Source: Phytoseiulus persimilis (taxonomy: Eukaryota; Arthropoda; Arachnida; Mesostigmata; Phytoseiidae). From it: DNA of 64,000 nt. A program made the position numbers and the translations under genes. Of the stretch, positions 32,862 to 44,312 are shown in pieces; positions within the stretch are counted from its first letter, which is position 1, and each line of letters begins with the position of its first letter. The stretch covers positions 23,064,001 to 23,128,000 of the forward strand of contig CM075103.1 of the NCBI GenBank assembly GCA_037576195.1, given 5' to 3'. Under the pieces are notes generated by a model. It was given only the letters and a program-made list of their open reading frames with translations. It made no database searches and was not told the DNA's origin.

Positions 32862-33932
32862 ATAGATCCGTTGGAGAGGTTCGAGCTCATGCAGAAAACG
32901 CTGTCGGGAAAGGCAGCGAGATGCCTGGGAGGTCGGGACATCACGGCTTTGAATTACGAAGATGCAAGGAACTCGCTTTACGACAGATTCGACGACATAG
33001 TCCTGGCCGAGGAGCAGCACGTCAACACGGTGATAAGCCTGTGTGGCTGGAGCTTCAGGCGGGAGGCGGTGGCCAATCGCAAGTTCGTAGACTTCGTCGA
33101 AGATATCGCACAGAACACCGACTCGCTAGTCCTGTTGGGAAACAGCTACGAGGGTATGTCAGCTTCTGCTTCGACGTTGATTATGCAGTCGTTAACGTAT
33201 GATTTGCGGAGAGATTTCGATAGGACACACAGAGCTCAGCCAGAGGGAGAAAGGGAGTCGAGGCTGGAGGCGTTGGTCGCTTTTTTGTTTGAGGAGAAAA
33301 AACAAGTCGAACGGCTGAAGTTACCGTCGAGAGGCATCGCGAATGCGGCAAGTCCTTCAAAGAATACGAAGGGAAATCGTTTCGGCGGCGCCTCGGCCAG
33401 CAATCCTTTCCGGCGAGAAGAAAACAATAGGTTCAGTGTTTCCGGTGCAACCGGGGCTGTGAGCAGCCAACACTCATTTGCAGTTCATGCCACGAATCAA
33501 TCCGCAGATCAGGCGTGCATTTCTTGTTCCGAGCAGCACCCTAGTAATAAGTGTAAGAAGCCGATGTCTCAGGAGGAGCGTAGGAAGTATTCAACAACGA
33601 AGAATTCTTGCTACAAATGCCCGAACCGTAATAACCGGGTCAACAAGTGCAAGGCCAAGCCTTGTGCGAGATGTAAGGGGAGAGATCACGAGTTACTGTG
33701 CGTAAAATCGAACGCAGGTGTCGCGGCGTCGGCCCCGGTTGTGGCTCAAACGATGAGGAGTGCTAGCGTGAATTCCATTAGGATAACGAATGTATCGGAA
33801 AGACGGCTTCACACGGGGTACGTACAGGTGGGGAGCGGGGTCCACTGTGAGGCGGTTGGTAGGATCGTCCTTGACACGGGGCCGCAGAAGACGCTTATCT
33901 CAAATCGGTTTGCGGACGCTATTAAGGCGTAA
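32862..33932 (+). pseudogene. BEL/Pao gag C-terminal part, zinc knuckles and protease start
   Basis: One open frame reads IDPLERFELMQKTLSGKAA, then a long helical gag region. A cysteine-rich stretch follows (CISCSEQHPSNKC, CYKCPNRNNRVNKC, CARCKGRDHELLC), typical of Pao gag. The frame ends in VLDTGPQKTLISNRFAD. The protease active site D-T-G is intact. A TAA at 33930 then cuts it about 15 residues after DTG. Confidence 0.8.
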
Positions 33933-33959
33933 TCGGAGGGCACGGATAAATTTTTCCTA

Positions 33960-34620
33960 CAGGCGGCGGGTCAAGCAGCGCCGAAAATATGCAAGGGAAG
34001 AATTGTCGAGATCACGTTAAAGAGTCGGTTGTCGAATAAGCATTTGGTCATACACGCAACTGCGTTGCCAAATGAGGTAGAAGGTTGTTTGTCGGAGGCA
34101 GGGTGTGTAGGGGACCTGAGTCCAATAGCCGACGGAAACGAAGGTCAATGGTCGAGTGAGATTAACATCCTCATCGGAGTGGATTACTTGTATCCAATTG
34201 TTGGGCAGTCCATAAGGAAAGTTGGGGGGTTCGTAGCATTCGAGACGTTGTTCGGGTATTTCCTGCGTGGAACGGGGCAACACCAAGAGACTCAAGCAGA
34301 CTCACCAGTATTGTCGGTCACTAGACAAAAGAGGGAATCTTGGTCGGGTGGGAAGGAACCGAAAGGTGAGACAGCAGTTTCGTTGGCGGTCGCGGTACGC
34401 GCGAAACACGAACCGGAGGACATTTCTTTTCTCTGGGACACGGAAGTCATGGGCATCGAACCATACTTAAAAGAGAATGACGAAGCGCCGAATGAGGAGA
34501 TCAGGCCGAATCAACGACAACGAGAGACCCGGATGGTCGATACGCCATTCAGCTGCCGTTGAAGCCAAATATTCAAAGCGTAGGAGACAATCGGGATCTC
34601 ACAGGAGTTTATAGAACTCA
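33960..34620 (+). pseudogene. BEL/Pao protease end and RT start
   Basis: The frame at 34029-34562 gives INILIGVDYLYPIVGQS and VAFETLFGYFLRG, the protease end, then FLWDTEVMGIEP, the block before reverse transcriptase. Near 34540 the frame shifts to RYAIQLPLKPN, the usual RT entry (gRY.v.LP.k). After that no RT motif is found up to the border of the foldback element at 34765. Confidence 0.75.
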
Positions 34621-34764
34621 CAGATCCTCCGAAGCCTGGAGAACGGTCTCATTATTCGCCGTTGCTAGCAGTAATCAAGAAGCAGGCTACATGGATTTAA
34701 TTTATATCAGAATTAAATCTGAACCATTTTAAGACCCGAGCCCACCGCCCGGCAAAACTCGGTA

Positions 34765-35475
34765 AAGGGTCTCGGCAGTTTTTCGGCACTTTTGGCCTCG
34801 GGTCAGAGATTCGAATGAGATATATTGTTGTGGATACCCCATCCCAAGAGAATACTTTTTGTCCAGTCGGCGGGCTGCTAGCTGCCTTGTTTTATTTATA
34901 GCATGAAACATCTTCTGCACCGATGGAAACCGAGCGAGATTTGAAAACTTAAAATGCTCATATCTCCGTTATCTGAAGGAGTTCAGAGCTCATAAAGTGG
35001 GTTTTGAAAAGCTTGTGAATCCAGCTTTACGATGCGTCCCTCAGAGTTTTTCCACGATCAATTTTAATACCTTCAAAATGACCAACTTCAAAGTGAATGT
35101 TTCTAACCCACTTCCTGGAGGTTGACCACTTTCTAGTTTGTGTCATATTATGCCCCCCTTCAAAGCGAGCACAATGCGATAGATAGATCAAAAAAATATT
35201 TGGGGGACCAAGGTGAAAAAACTAAAAAACTGTCGTTGGTCACCCTGAATTGATCGCGTTTCATGCTCAAACTCCAGAATATTTGATGGTAGAAGGTCCC
35301 GAGCCAGGGAAAATCATATTCTGAGCCGTTGAACACACGGAATCAGCCGCCCAGACACCCAAGAGTTTGGTCAGATCGGTCCCGGAATTACCCGCCCAGA
35401 CTCCCAAAGGTATGGTCAGATTGGCCCCGAAATCACCCCTCCAGACTTGTGAAAACTATGGTCAGATTAGCCCCG
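34765..35475 (+). repeat. Left inverted arm of the foldback element
   Basis: It pairs with 41035-41708 in inverted orientation. The part before 35345 is unique sequence. From there to 35475 are about three satellite units, in the orientation opposite to the main array. Confidence 0.85.
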
Positions 35476-35629
35476 GACGATGATGCCCGGACCTCGTGAT
35501 GCATTATTTTCATGCGTGCATGTGGCGTGGACTGCAGCGTCACCGCTGCGCGGCCATTTTGTGCTAGTACACACAGTTCCGATTGCCCCAGCTTGAACAC
35601 TCTCGAACAGCGAATCAACGCCTCCAGAC

Positions 35630-36252
35630 ATGCCTAAGTTCGAAATCGCCGAGTGTGCAGTTTGTAATGTTCGCCTTGATAAGGGAGTGGGCAGAATTAA
35701 GATCGTGCGAACGCCGGAAGAGGCCGCAAGATTCACTGAATACCACGGCACGCAGATATCTCTGAACGATTCTCTCTGCGGACGCTGCCGTATCTTACGA
35801 GGTAGCACCGGAGGATCTTCCCGGGCCTGACACGTGAGGATTTACTCCTGTTGACTTCAGGACCGTTCCGACTCAAGCTGGTATGCTCGTGCTTGGCGGA
35901 ACTCTTGACAGGCGACAACAATGCCCTACTGAGGTTTGTCGAAGAAACACCCAATATCGTTCGTGTAGAAATCAGGTCGCGCCATTGTGGACCCAGCAGC
36001 AGAAAAAACTACCATGTATTCATCGATTACGAACCAAACCTGCATCAACTCGACGGCATTCGGGGATACTGGTGTGACTGTCCTAATGGGGCACGGACAG
36101 TGGGCTGCTGTTCGCATGTGGCCGCGTGCATCTACTACCTGTCTTTCGCCAGGCATGAGCCACGAATTCGGCTGCCGGCACCGGAACTAACGGACCTCTT
36201 CATGCCATCTGGAGACGATACAGAGTCAGAAGACGATGGAACCAACACTTGA
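35630..36252 (+). CDS. SWIM zinc-finger protein (two exons), carried by the foldback element
   Basis: Exon 1 is 35630-35801, the intron 35802-35860 (donor GTAGCA, acceptor TGACTTCAG) and exon 2 35861-36252. Splicing is phase 1 and gives 187 residues without a stop. C9-x2-C12 and C50-x2-C53 could bind one zinc. C129-x-C131 and C141-x-H143 (CDCP ... GCCSHV) form a SWIM finger, followed by a hydrophobic helix (ACIYYLSFARH). The tail is acidic. SWIM fingers bind DNA or protein and occur in MULE transposases. Short proteins with this finger wording (GARTVGCCSH) recur in invertebrate genomes; a mobile-element role is inference. An AATAAA follows at 36261-36266, only nine bases after the stop. The ATG is the first in frame. 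It is the only open gene in this nest. Confidence 0.75.
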
Positions 36253-36399
36253 GGAGCGAGAATAAACGAAACCGCTCGAGACCACCGAACGTGTTCTCAA
36301 TTTTAGCTCGAAGTCGATTTCTCCGAGGGTGTCTCGGCTCATAACGTGATTCTTTCTTGCTTTGGGCCTGACACGGTCAGATTATTTTGAGGTTTGTTC

Positions 36400-39300
36400 G
36401 AAATCGACCAATCTGACCACAGTTTTTAAAGCTGGAGGGGTTATTCCGGGACCGATCTGACCATACTTTTCAAAAGCTGGAGGGGTGATTCCGGGGCCAA
36501 TCTGACCATACTCTTCCAAGTCTGGAGGGGTGATTTCGGGGCCAATCTGACCATACTTTTCACAAGTCTGGAGGGGTGATTCCGGGACATATCTGATCAT
36601 GGTTTTCAAAAGCTGAAGGGGTTATTCCGGGACCGATCTGACCATACTTTCCAAAAGCTGGAGGGGTGATTCCGGGGCCAATCTGACCATACCTTTGGGA
36701 GTCTGGGCGGGTAATTCCGGGATCGATCTGACCATACCTTTCAAAAGCTGGAGGGATTATTCCGGGACCAATCTGACCATACTTTTCCAAGTCTGGAGGG
36801 GTGATTTCGGGGCCAATCTGACCATACTTTTCACAAGTCTGGAGGGTTGATTCCGGGACATATCTGACCATGGTTTTTAAAAACTGAAGGGGTTATTCCG
36901 GGACCGATCTGACCATACTTTTCAAAAGCTGGAGGGGTGATTCCGGAGCCAATCTGACCATACTCTTCCAAGTCTGGAGGGGTGATTTCGGGGCCAATCT
37001 GACCATACTTTTCACAAGTCTGGAGGGGTGATTCCGGGACATATCTGACCATGGTTTTTAAAAGCTGAAGGGGTTATTCCGGGACCGATCTGACCATACT
37101 TTTCAAAAGCTGGAGGGGTGATTCCGGGGCCAATCTGACCATACCTTTGGAGTCTGGGCGGGTAATTCCGGGATCGATCTGACCATACCTTTCAAAAGCT
37201 GGAGGGATTATTCCGGGACCAATCTGACCATACTTTTCCAAGTCTGGAGGGGTGATTTCGGGGCCAATCTGACCATACTTTTCACAAGTCTGGAGGGTTG
37301 ATTCCGGGACATATCTGACCATGGTTTTTAAAAGCTGAAGGGGTTATTCCGGGACCGATCTGACCATACTTTTCAAAAGCTGGAGGGGTGATTCCGGGGC
37401 CAATCTGACCATACTCTTCCAAGTCTGGAGGGGTGATTTCGGGGCCAATCTGACCATACGTTTCACAAGTCTGGAGGGGTGATTCCGGGACATATCTGAC
37501 CATGGTTTTTAAAAGCTGGAGGGGTTATTCCGGGACCGATCTGACCATACTTTTCAAAAGCTGGAGGGGTGATTCCGGGGCCAATCTGACCATACTCTTC
37601 CAAGTCTGGAGGGGTGATTTCGGGGCCAATCTGACCATACTTTTCACAAGTCTGGAGGGTTGATTCCGGGACATATCTGACCATGGTTTTTAAAAGCTGA
37701 AGGGGTTATTCCGGGACCGATCTGACCATACTTTTCAAAAGCTGGAGGGGTGATTCCGGGGCCAATCTGACCATACTCTTCCAAGTCTGGAGGGGTGCTT
37801 TCGGGGCCAATCTGACCATACTTTTCACAAGTCTGGAGGGTTGATTCCGGGACATATCTGACCATGGTTTTTAAAAGCTGAAGGGATTATTCCGGGACCG
37901 ATCTGACCATACTTTTCAAAAGCTGGAGGGGTGATTCCGGGGCCAATCTGACCATACTCTTCCAAGTCTGGAGGGGTGATTTCGAGGCCAATCTGACCAT
38001 ACTTTTCACAAGTCTGGAGGGGTGATTCCGGGACATATCTGACCATGGTTTTTAAAAGCTGAAGGGGTTATTCCGGGACCGATCTGACCATACTTTTCAA
38101 AAGCTGGAGGGGTGATTCCGGGGCCAATCTGACCATACTCTTCCAAGTCTGGAGGGGTGATTTCGGGGCCAATCTGACCATACTTTTCACAAGTCTGGAG
38201 GGGTGATTCCGGGACATATCTGACCATGGTTTTTAAAAGCTGAAGGGGTTATTCCGGGACCGATCTGACCATACTTTTCAAAAGCTGGAGGGGTGATTCC
38301 GGGGCCAATCTGACCATACTCTTCCAAGTCTGGAGGGGTGATTTCGGGGCCAATCTGACCATACTTTTCACAAGTCTGGAGGGGTGATTCCGGGACATAT
38401 CTGACCATGGTTTTTAAAAGCTGAAGGGATTATTCCGGGACCGATCTGACCATACTTTTCAAAAGCTGGAGGGGTGATTCCGGGGCCAATCTGACCATAC
38501 TCTTCCAAGTCTGGAGGGGTGATTTCGGGGCCAATCTGACCATACTTTTCACAAGTCTGGAGGGGTGATTCCGGGACATATCTGACCATGGTTTTTAAAA
38601 GCTGAAGGGGTTATTCCGGGACCGATCTGACCATACTTTTCAAAAGCTGGAGGGGTGATTCCGGGGCCAATTTGACCATACCTTTGGAGTCTGGGCGGGT
38701 AATTCCGGGATCGATCTGACCATACCTTTCAAGAGCTGGAGGGATTATTCCGGGACCAATCTGACCATACTTTTCCAAGTCTGGAGGGGTGATTTCGGGG
38801 CCAATCTGACCATACTTTTCACAAGTCTGGAGGGTTGATTCCGGGACATATCTGACCATGGTTTTTAAAAGCTGAAGGGGTTATTCCGGGACCGATCTGA
38901 CCATACTTTCCAAAAGCTGGAGGGGTGATTCCGGGGCCAATCTGACCATACCTTTGGGAGTCTGGGCGGGTAATTCCGGGATCGATCTGACCATACCTTT
39001 CAAAAGCTGGAGGGATTATTCCGGGACCAATCTGACCATACTTTTCCAAGTCTGGAGGGGTGATTTCGGGGCCAATCTGACCATACTTTTCACAAGTCTG
39101 GAGGGTTGATTCCGGGACATATCTGACCATGGTTTTTAAAAACTGAAGGGGTTATTCCGGGACCGATCTGACCATACTTTTCAAAAGCTGGAGGGGTGAT
39201 TCCGGGGCCAATCTGACCATACTCTTCCAAGTCTGGAGGGGTGATTTCGGGGCCAATCTGACCATACTTTTCACAAGTCTGGAGGGGTGATTCCGGGACA

Positions 39301-41102
39301 TATCTGACCATGGTTTTTAAAAGCTGAAGGGGTTATTCCGGGACCGATCTGACCATACTTTTCAAAAGCTGGAGGGGTGATTCCGGGGCCAATCTGACCA
39401 TACCTTTGGAGTCTGGGCGGGTAATTCCGGGATCGATCTGACCATACCTTTCAAAAGCTGGAGGGAATATTCCGGGACCAATCTGACCATACTTTTCCAA
39501 GTCTGGAGGGGTGATTTCGGGGCCAATCTGACCATACTTTTCACAAGTCTGGAGGGTTGATTCCGGGACATATCTGACCATGGTTTTTAAAAGCTGAAGG
39601 GGTTATTCCGGGACCGATCTGACCATACTTTTCACAAGTCTGGAGGGGTGATTCCGGGGCCAATCTGACCATACTCTTCCAAGTCTGGAGGGGTGATTTC
39701 GGGGCCAATCTGACCATACGTTTCACAAGTCTGGAGGGGTGATTCCGGGACATATCTGACCATGGTTTTTAAAAGCTGGAGGGGTTATTCCGGGACCGAT
39801 CTGACCATACTTTTCAAAAGCTGGAGGGGTGATTCCGGGGCCAATCTGACCATACTCTTCCAAGTCTGGAGGGGTGATTTCGGGGCCAATCTGACCATAC
39901 TTTTCACAAGTCTGGAGGGTTGATTCCGGGACATATCTGACCATGGTTTTTAAAAGCTTAAGGGGTTATTCCGGGACCGATCTGACCATACTTTTCAAAA
40001 GCTGGAGGGGTGATTCCGGGGCCAATCTGACCATACTCTTCCAAGTCTGGAGGGGTGATTTCGGGGCCAATCTGACCATACTTTTCACAAGTCTGGAGGG
40101 TTGATTCCGGGACATATCTGACCATGGTTTTTAAAAGCTGAAGGGATTATTCCGGGACCGATCTGACCATACTTTTCAAAAGCTGGAGGGGTGATTCCGG
40201 GGCCAATCTGACCATACTCTTCCAAGTCTGGAGGGGTGATTTCGAGGCCAATCTGACCATACTTTTCACAAGTCTGGAGGGGTGATTCCGGGACATATCT
40301 GACCATGGTTTTTAAAAGCTGAAGGGGTTATTCCGGGACCGATCTGACCATACTTTTCAAAAGCTGGAGGGGTGATTCCGGGGCCAATCTGACCATACTC
40401 TTCCAAGTCTGGAGGGGTGATTTCGGGGCCAATCTGGCCATACTTTTCACAAGTCTGGATGGGTGATTCCGGGACATATCTGACCATGGTTTTTAAAAGC
40501 TGAAGGGGTTATTCCGGGACCGATCTGACCATACTTTTCAAAAGCTGGAGGGGTGATTCCGGGGCCAATCTGACCATACTCTTCCAAGTCTGGAGGGGTG
40601 ATTTCGGGGCCAATCTGACCATACTTTTCACAAGTCTGGAGGGGTGATTCCGGGACATATCTGACCATGGTTTTTAAAAGCTGAAGGGGTTATTCCGGGA
40701 CCGATCTGACCATACTTTTCAAAAGCTGGAGGGGTGATTCCGGGGCCAATCTGACCATACCTTTGGGAGTCTGGGCGGGTAATTCCGGGATCGATCTGAC
40801 CATACTTTTCAAAAACTCGAGGGGTGGTTCCGGGACCAATCTGACCATACTTTTCCAAGTCTGGAGGGGTGATTTCGGGGCCAATCTGACCATACTTTCC
40901 ACAAGTCTGGAGGGGTGATTCCGGGACATATCTGACCATAGTTTTTAAGAGCTGGAGGGATTATTCAGGGACCGATCTGACCATACTTCTCAAAAGCTCG
41001 AGGGGTGGTTCCGGGACCAATCTGACCATACTCTTCCAAGTCTGGAGGGGTGATTTCGGGGCCAATCTGACCATACCTTTGGGAGTCTGGGCGGGTAATT
41101 CC
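36400..41102. repeat. 45-bp satellite array with 181-bp higher-order repeat
   Basis: About 104 units follow head to tail. Four unit types alternate in fixed order. Three are 45 bases long: type A with GACCATGGTTTTTAAAAGCT, type B with GACCATACTTTTCAAAAGCT and type C with GACCATACTCTTCCAAGTCT. Type D, with GACCATACTTTTCACAAGTC, is 46 bases, giving 181. In several places (for example near 36.7, 37.15, 38.7, 38.95, 39.4 and 40.75 kb) two further types with GACCATACCTTTGGGAGTCT and GACCATACCTTTCAAAAGCT make a six-unit version of about 270 bases. The minus strand reads as a 15-residue repeat (YGQIGPGITPPAFEK), but the 46-base unit breaks the frame once per 181 bases. It is not a gene. Confidence 0.97.
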
Positions 41103-41708
41103 GTGTCTTCCTAGGCTCAAAATATGATTTTCCCTGGCTCGGGGCCTTCAACCATCAAATATTCTGGAGTTTGAGCATGAAACTCGATGAATTCAGGGTG
41201 ACCAACGACAGTTTTTTAGTTTTTTCACCTTGGTCCCCCAAATATTTTTTTGATCTATCCATCGCATTGTGCTCGCACTGAAGGGGGCATAATATGACAC
41301 AAACTGGGAAGTGGTCAACCTAAAGGAAGTGGGTTAGAAACATTCACTTTGAAGATGGTCATTTTGAAGGTATTAAAATTTATCGCGGAAAAACTCTGAC
41401 GGACGCATCGGAAAGCTGGATTCACGAGCTTTCCAAAACCCACTTTATGAGCTCTGAAATCCTCCACGGGTTAGCCCGTCGGCTGTGTCGGGAAGGCTGG
41501 GTTAGCCTTCAGGTAACGGATATATGAGCATTTTAAGTTTTCAAATCTCGCTCGGTTTTCATCGGTCCAGAAGATGTTTCATGCTATAAAAAAAAAAGGC
41601 AGCTAGGAGCCCGCCGACTGGACAGAAAGTGTTCTCTTGGGATGGGGTATCCACAACAATATATCTCATTCGAATCCCTGACCCAAGGCCAAAAGTGCCG
41701 AGACCCTT
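41035..41708 (-). repeat. Right inverted arm of the foldback element
   Basis: Inverse of 34765-35475. It carries about 44 extra bases near 41465-41510 containing GGGTTAGCC twice, which is absent from the left arm, and a longer A run near 41588. Confidence 0.85.
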
Positions 41709-41710
41709 TA

Positions 41711-43072
41711 TCACAACAAGATATCCCGATGCGACCGTTACTTTCCAAGATGAGATCATCAAGTTTCTGGGCGTCCGGTGGAATCAAAAAGCGGATTCGG
41801 GGCATATAGACGCGACGAAGACGATCGAGTACTTCAAGGCTGGTTCTCCGTCAAAGAGAGCTTTGCTGAAGGGTGCCAGTCAAGTATTCGATCCGATTGG
41901 TCTCGTCGCGCCGATAATGCCAGGATTCAAGAGACTACTCCAGAAGTACTAGCAGAAAAAGTTGGATTGGGACGCACCGCTGGATGAGGCGGATGAAGTG
42001 GAATACTTGGAAACCACGGGTCGCCTAAGACAGGTGGAAGAAGTTTCATATCAATCGGAATTCCCGGAATTTTCGTAAGATGTTCGGGCAGAGTTGTGCC
42101 AGCGCGCAGGAACTACACGTGTTTTGCGATGCCAGTTTGCTGGGTTATGGTTGTGTAGCCTATGCGAGGGATATCGGTGAACCGGGTAATGTGAAGGTAG
42201 CCTCCACAATGGCGAAGGGCAGAGTAGCACCGTTGAAGGGGGAATGGTCCATTCACAGGCTGGAGCTCTTGGGGGAGAAAATAGGCGAGGCGGTGAACAT
42301 TATTTTTGTGTCGGTGAGTTTTTGGTGCGACAATGCGTGTGTCCTAGCCTGGATTAGAGATCGACCGGAGCGGTGGAAGAGCTTCGTTGAGAACCGCATA
42401 AGGGAAATCCAGAGTAGTTCGGAAGCACGGCAGTAGAGATATGTCAGAAGAGCGGACAATCCGGCCGATCTTGTTTCGAGATTCTCAGCACTCGATACGG
42501 CGGAACTCAGAAGGTTCTGGTTGTCGGGACCGAGCTGGTGGAGCACGGTTGGCATGCCTCAGAGTCATTGGCTGAATCCAGACGAGCTAGAGCGGGAGGT
42601 TGCAAACGAGAGGAGGTCTCAGTGTTCCGTTGGCGCAATCGCGGCAAACGCAGGATCTCTAGTCATACCCTTGGGGTCTTCATGGGCGAAATCAATAAGA
42701 ATCTTGGCGTATGTTTTCCGGTGGAAAAGGTACAGGAGGGCCTGTAAACCACAATGGTTGCAGACGGTTACGGCGCCGGAATGGCAAGCTACGAAATGGG
42801 AAGTGTTCAAACGAGTGCAGCATCAGCATTCCGGAGCAGAACTCAGTCAAGGGCTCAAGGATCTGTCGAAAAAGAGCGAAATTTTCCAGTACAGTCCATT
42901 TCTGGATGCGAAGAGGCTCATTGGGTGTCGGTCGAGGCTGAGCAATCTCAAGGATGTCACGTTCGATGGGAAGAATCCGGTAATCCTCCCGGGAGAGGAC
43001 GAGGTGGTCGCGGCATACATTCGGTGGACGCACGAGCAGTTGTGTCTGCACGCTGGCGCGGTGCGAAGGTGA
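41711..43072 (+). pseudogene. BEL/Pao RT end, RNase H and integrase zinc-binding part
   Basis: The first frame resumes with RYPDATVTFQDEIIKFLGV, FDPIGLVAPIMPGFKRLLQ, a stop at 41950, then LDWDAPLDEADEVEYL. A shift near 42075 leads to a frame open to 43072 except for one TAG at 42434. That frame has ELHVFCDASLLGYGCVAY and RVAPLKGEWSIHRLELLG (RNase H), DRPERWKSFVENRIREIQ and ADNPADLVSRF. It ends with PFLDAKRLIGCRSRL and NPVILPGEDE, the integrase zinc-binding region. The integrase core with its D-D-E residues is absent. Confidence 0.85.
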
Positions 43073-43620
43073 CTGGCGGTCCTGGCCGTGACGCTGGTGG
43101 CCTGCGGTGGCGGTGTACACACAGGTTGCGGAGGCAGGGGGATGGGCGAGATCGGCTGAGGCGGGGCGCGGAGAGTCAAGAGCCAGCCAGCGTCGATTAG
43201 GGCCGTGGCCATTCGCGACAGGGCGCGGGGACAGCCGACGCGCCGGCAACCTTCCCCGCTGGCGGCAAGGGTGCGCAGCGCGGCCGGACCGGCCGCGGCG
43301 AGGTAGCTGTCGAGGCGCTGGCCTCAGGCGGTGTCGGGAAGTGCTTCGAATCCAGGGCGGGTGACGCGCCACAGGAGATTGAGAAACCCACTAGGGGTGC
43401 AGGCATACTAAAGCTGCATACCGCGTCGGCCGACGCGCTCGTGGACATGCGGGAATGGATCGGACATAATGACGCTGAAAGCAGGGAACATTGGAGAACT
43501 CGGCCGAAGTTGGGAACGAATGATCCGGTGCGGGAAGGCACAGTGGGTGGACTTACGTGTTGAAGGTAAGTTGGAGAAAATACTGCACTACGGCTCACAA
43601 AGGTAGTCCGACGGAACAAG
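43073..43620. other. Very GC-rich stretch replacing the BEL integrase core
   Basis: By hand count about 73% of bases at 43071-43340 are G or C, against roughly half in the surroundings. No integrase motif is found in any frame. The change starts just after the stop codon at 43072. From about 43470 the composition returns to normal. It could be a later insertion of foreign or unrelated host DNA, or a GC-biased untranslated segment. Confidence 0.5.
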
Positions 43621-43962
43621 TGAAAGGGGAGGTCGTGGCAGGGGTTTTATAGTCGAGAGCACGGTAGGGGTGGAGTAAAAGTCACCGCCAGTGCGGTATC
43701 AAAAAGCGATTCGTCAATGTTCTTCCAATCAAGTGTCTTGGTCTTGCATGAGAAGATACCGGAGATGCGGTGTTAAATGGCATGGCGGGCGTTCTTCGGC
43801 GTTTCAGATGTGCAGCACAACGGATCCCTGAGGATCATGTAACGCCGGGCCATCCGGTGGTTGGAGTCGAGCTGATCGACGCTCTCAAAATCGATGTCGA
43901 GATTAGGTACAACGAGATTAATTCATCATGTTAGTCAGAACCGAAACCCGGTTCGGCGGGAG

Positions 43963-44312
43963 TGTCACGAAAGGTAGTCGGACCCCAGGGTCTCGACACG
44001 TTCGTGGAAGCGATTCCAGGTAGTTCAGCCGTGGGCCACTGGGGGGCGCCACCAGCGCACCGGTCGGAACTACCGAATCGCTCCATTTTCAGTGGAATTA
44101 CCTAGAGAGGAGCGCCACGGCGCTATATGTATTCATGTGTTTACGTGAAGCGGTGGAGAGCTGTCTCACAGCGCCTGCATGTCGGCATGCTGCACGTGCA
44201 GAAGAAAACTCCCCGTTCGAGAGAACGGTCGCGAGAGCCAGCGCTCTCAAAAATAAGTGCAACCCGACGATCACCAGGGACGGCCGAGGCCGGTACAACG
44301 CCATCCCAGCGA
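43963..44312 (+). repeat. BEL/Pao 3' LTR
   Basis: A 350-base direct copy of the 5' LTR. It begins TGTCACG after the purine tract GGCGGGAG and is followed by the target duplication GTTGT (44313-44317). Confidence 0.8.

Larger units (their letters stand above)
34765..41708. mobile_element. Foldback element with 45-bp satellite and SWIM gene
   Basis: The ends are AAGGGTCTCGGC and its inverse GCCGAGACCCTT, both bordered by TA, consistent with a TA target duplication. The left arm (34765-35475) and right arm (about 41035-41708) are inverted copies, more than 90% alike by eye. Each arm ends inwards in units of the 45-bp satellite. Between the arms lie the SWIM gene (35630-36252) and the main satellite array (36400-41102). 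The right arm has about 44 extra bases near 41465-41510. The left arm has an 11-base partial duplication near its tip. The element sits in the BEL polyprotein, of which some 300 RT codons at the site are missing. Foldback elements of flies have similarly built tandem-repeat arms; relationship is not claimed. No transposase gene is seen. Confidence 0.8.
31331..44312 (+). mobile_element. BEL/Pao LTR retrotransposon with nested insertions
   Basis: Direct LTRs start TGTCACGAAAGG at 31331 and 43963. The 5-bp target duplication GTTGT is at 31326-31330 and 44313-44317. Gag, a protease with intact DTG, RNase H and the integrase zinc-binding end are recognisable. The reverse transcriptase body and integrase core are missing. 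Two LINE tails (31457-31626, 32431-32861) and a 6.9-kb foldback element (34765-41708) lie inside. A purine-rich GGCGGGAG tract directly before the 3' LTR is the likely second-strand primer. Confidence 0.85.

Noticed and set aside
36382-40939. Serial minus-strand open frames of 70-103 codons with YGQIGPGITPP repeats, as a repeat-protein gene
   Set aside because: They are the 45-bp satellite read in one frame; the 46-base unit shifts the frame once per 181 bases and there is no splice logic or promoter.
36400-41102. CRISPR-like array
   Set aside because: Units are contiguous with no unique spacers, and the context is eukaryotic.
43197-43619. 140-codon minus-strand frame across the GC-rich block as a bacterial gene
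   Set aside because: Ser/Pro/Ala-rich translation typical of random GC-rich DNA; no ribosome site or domain.
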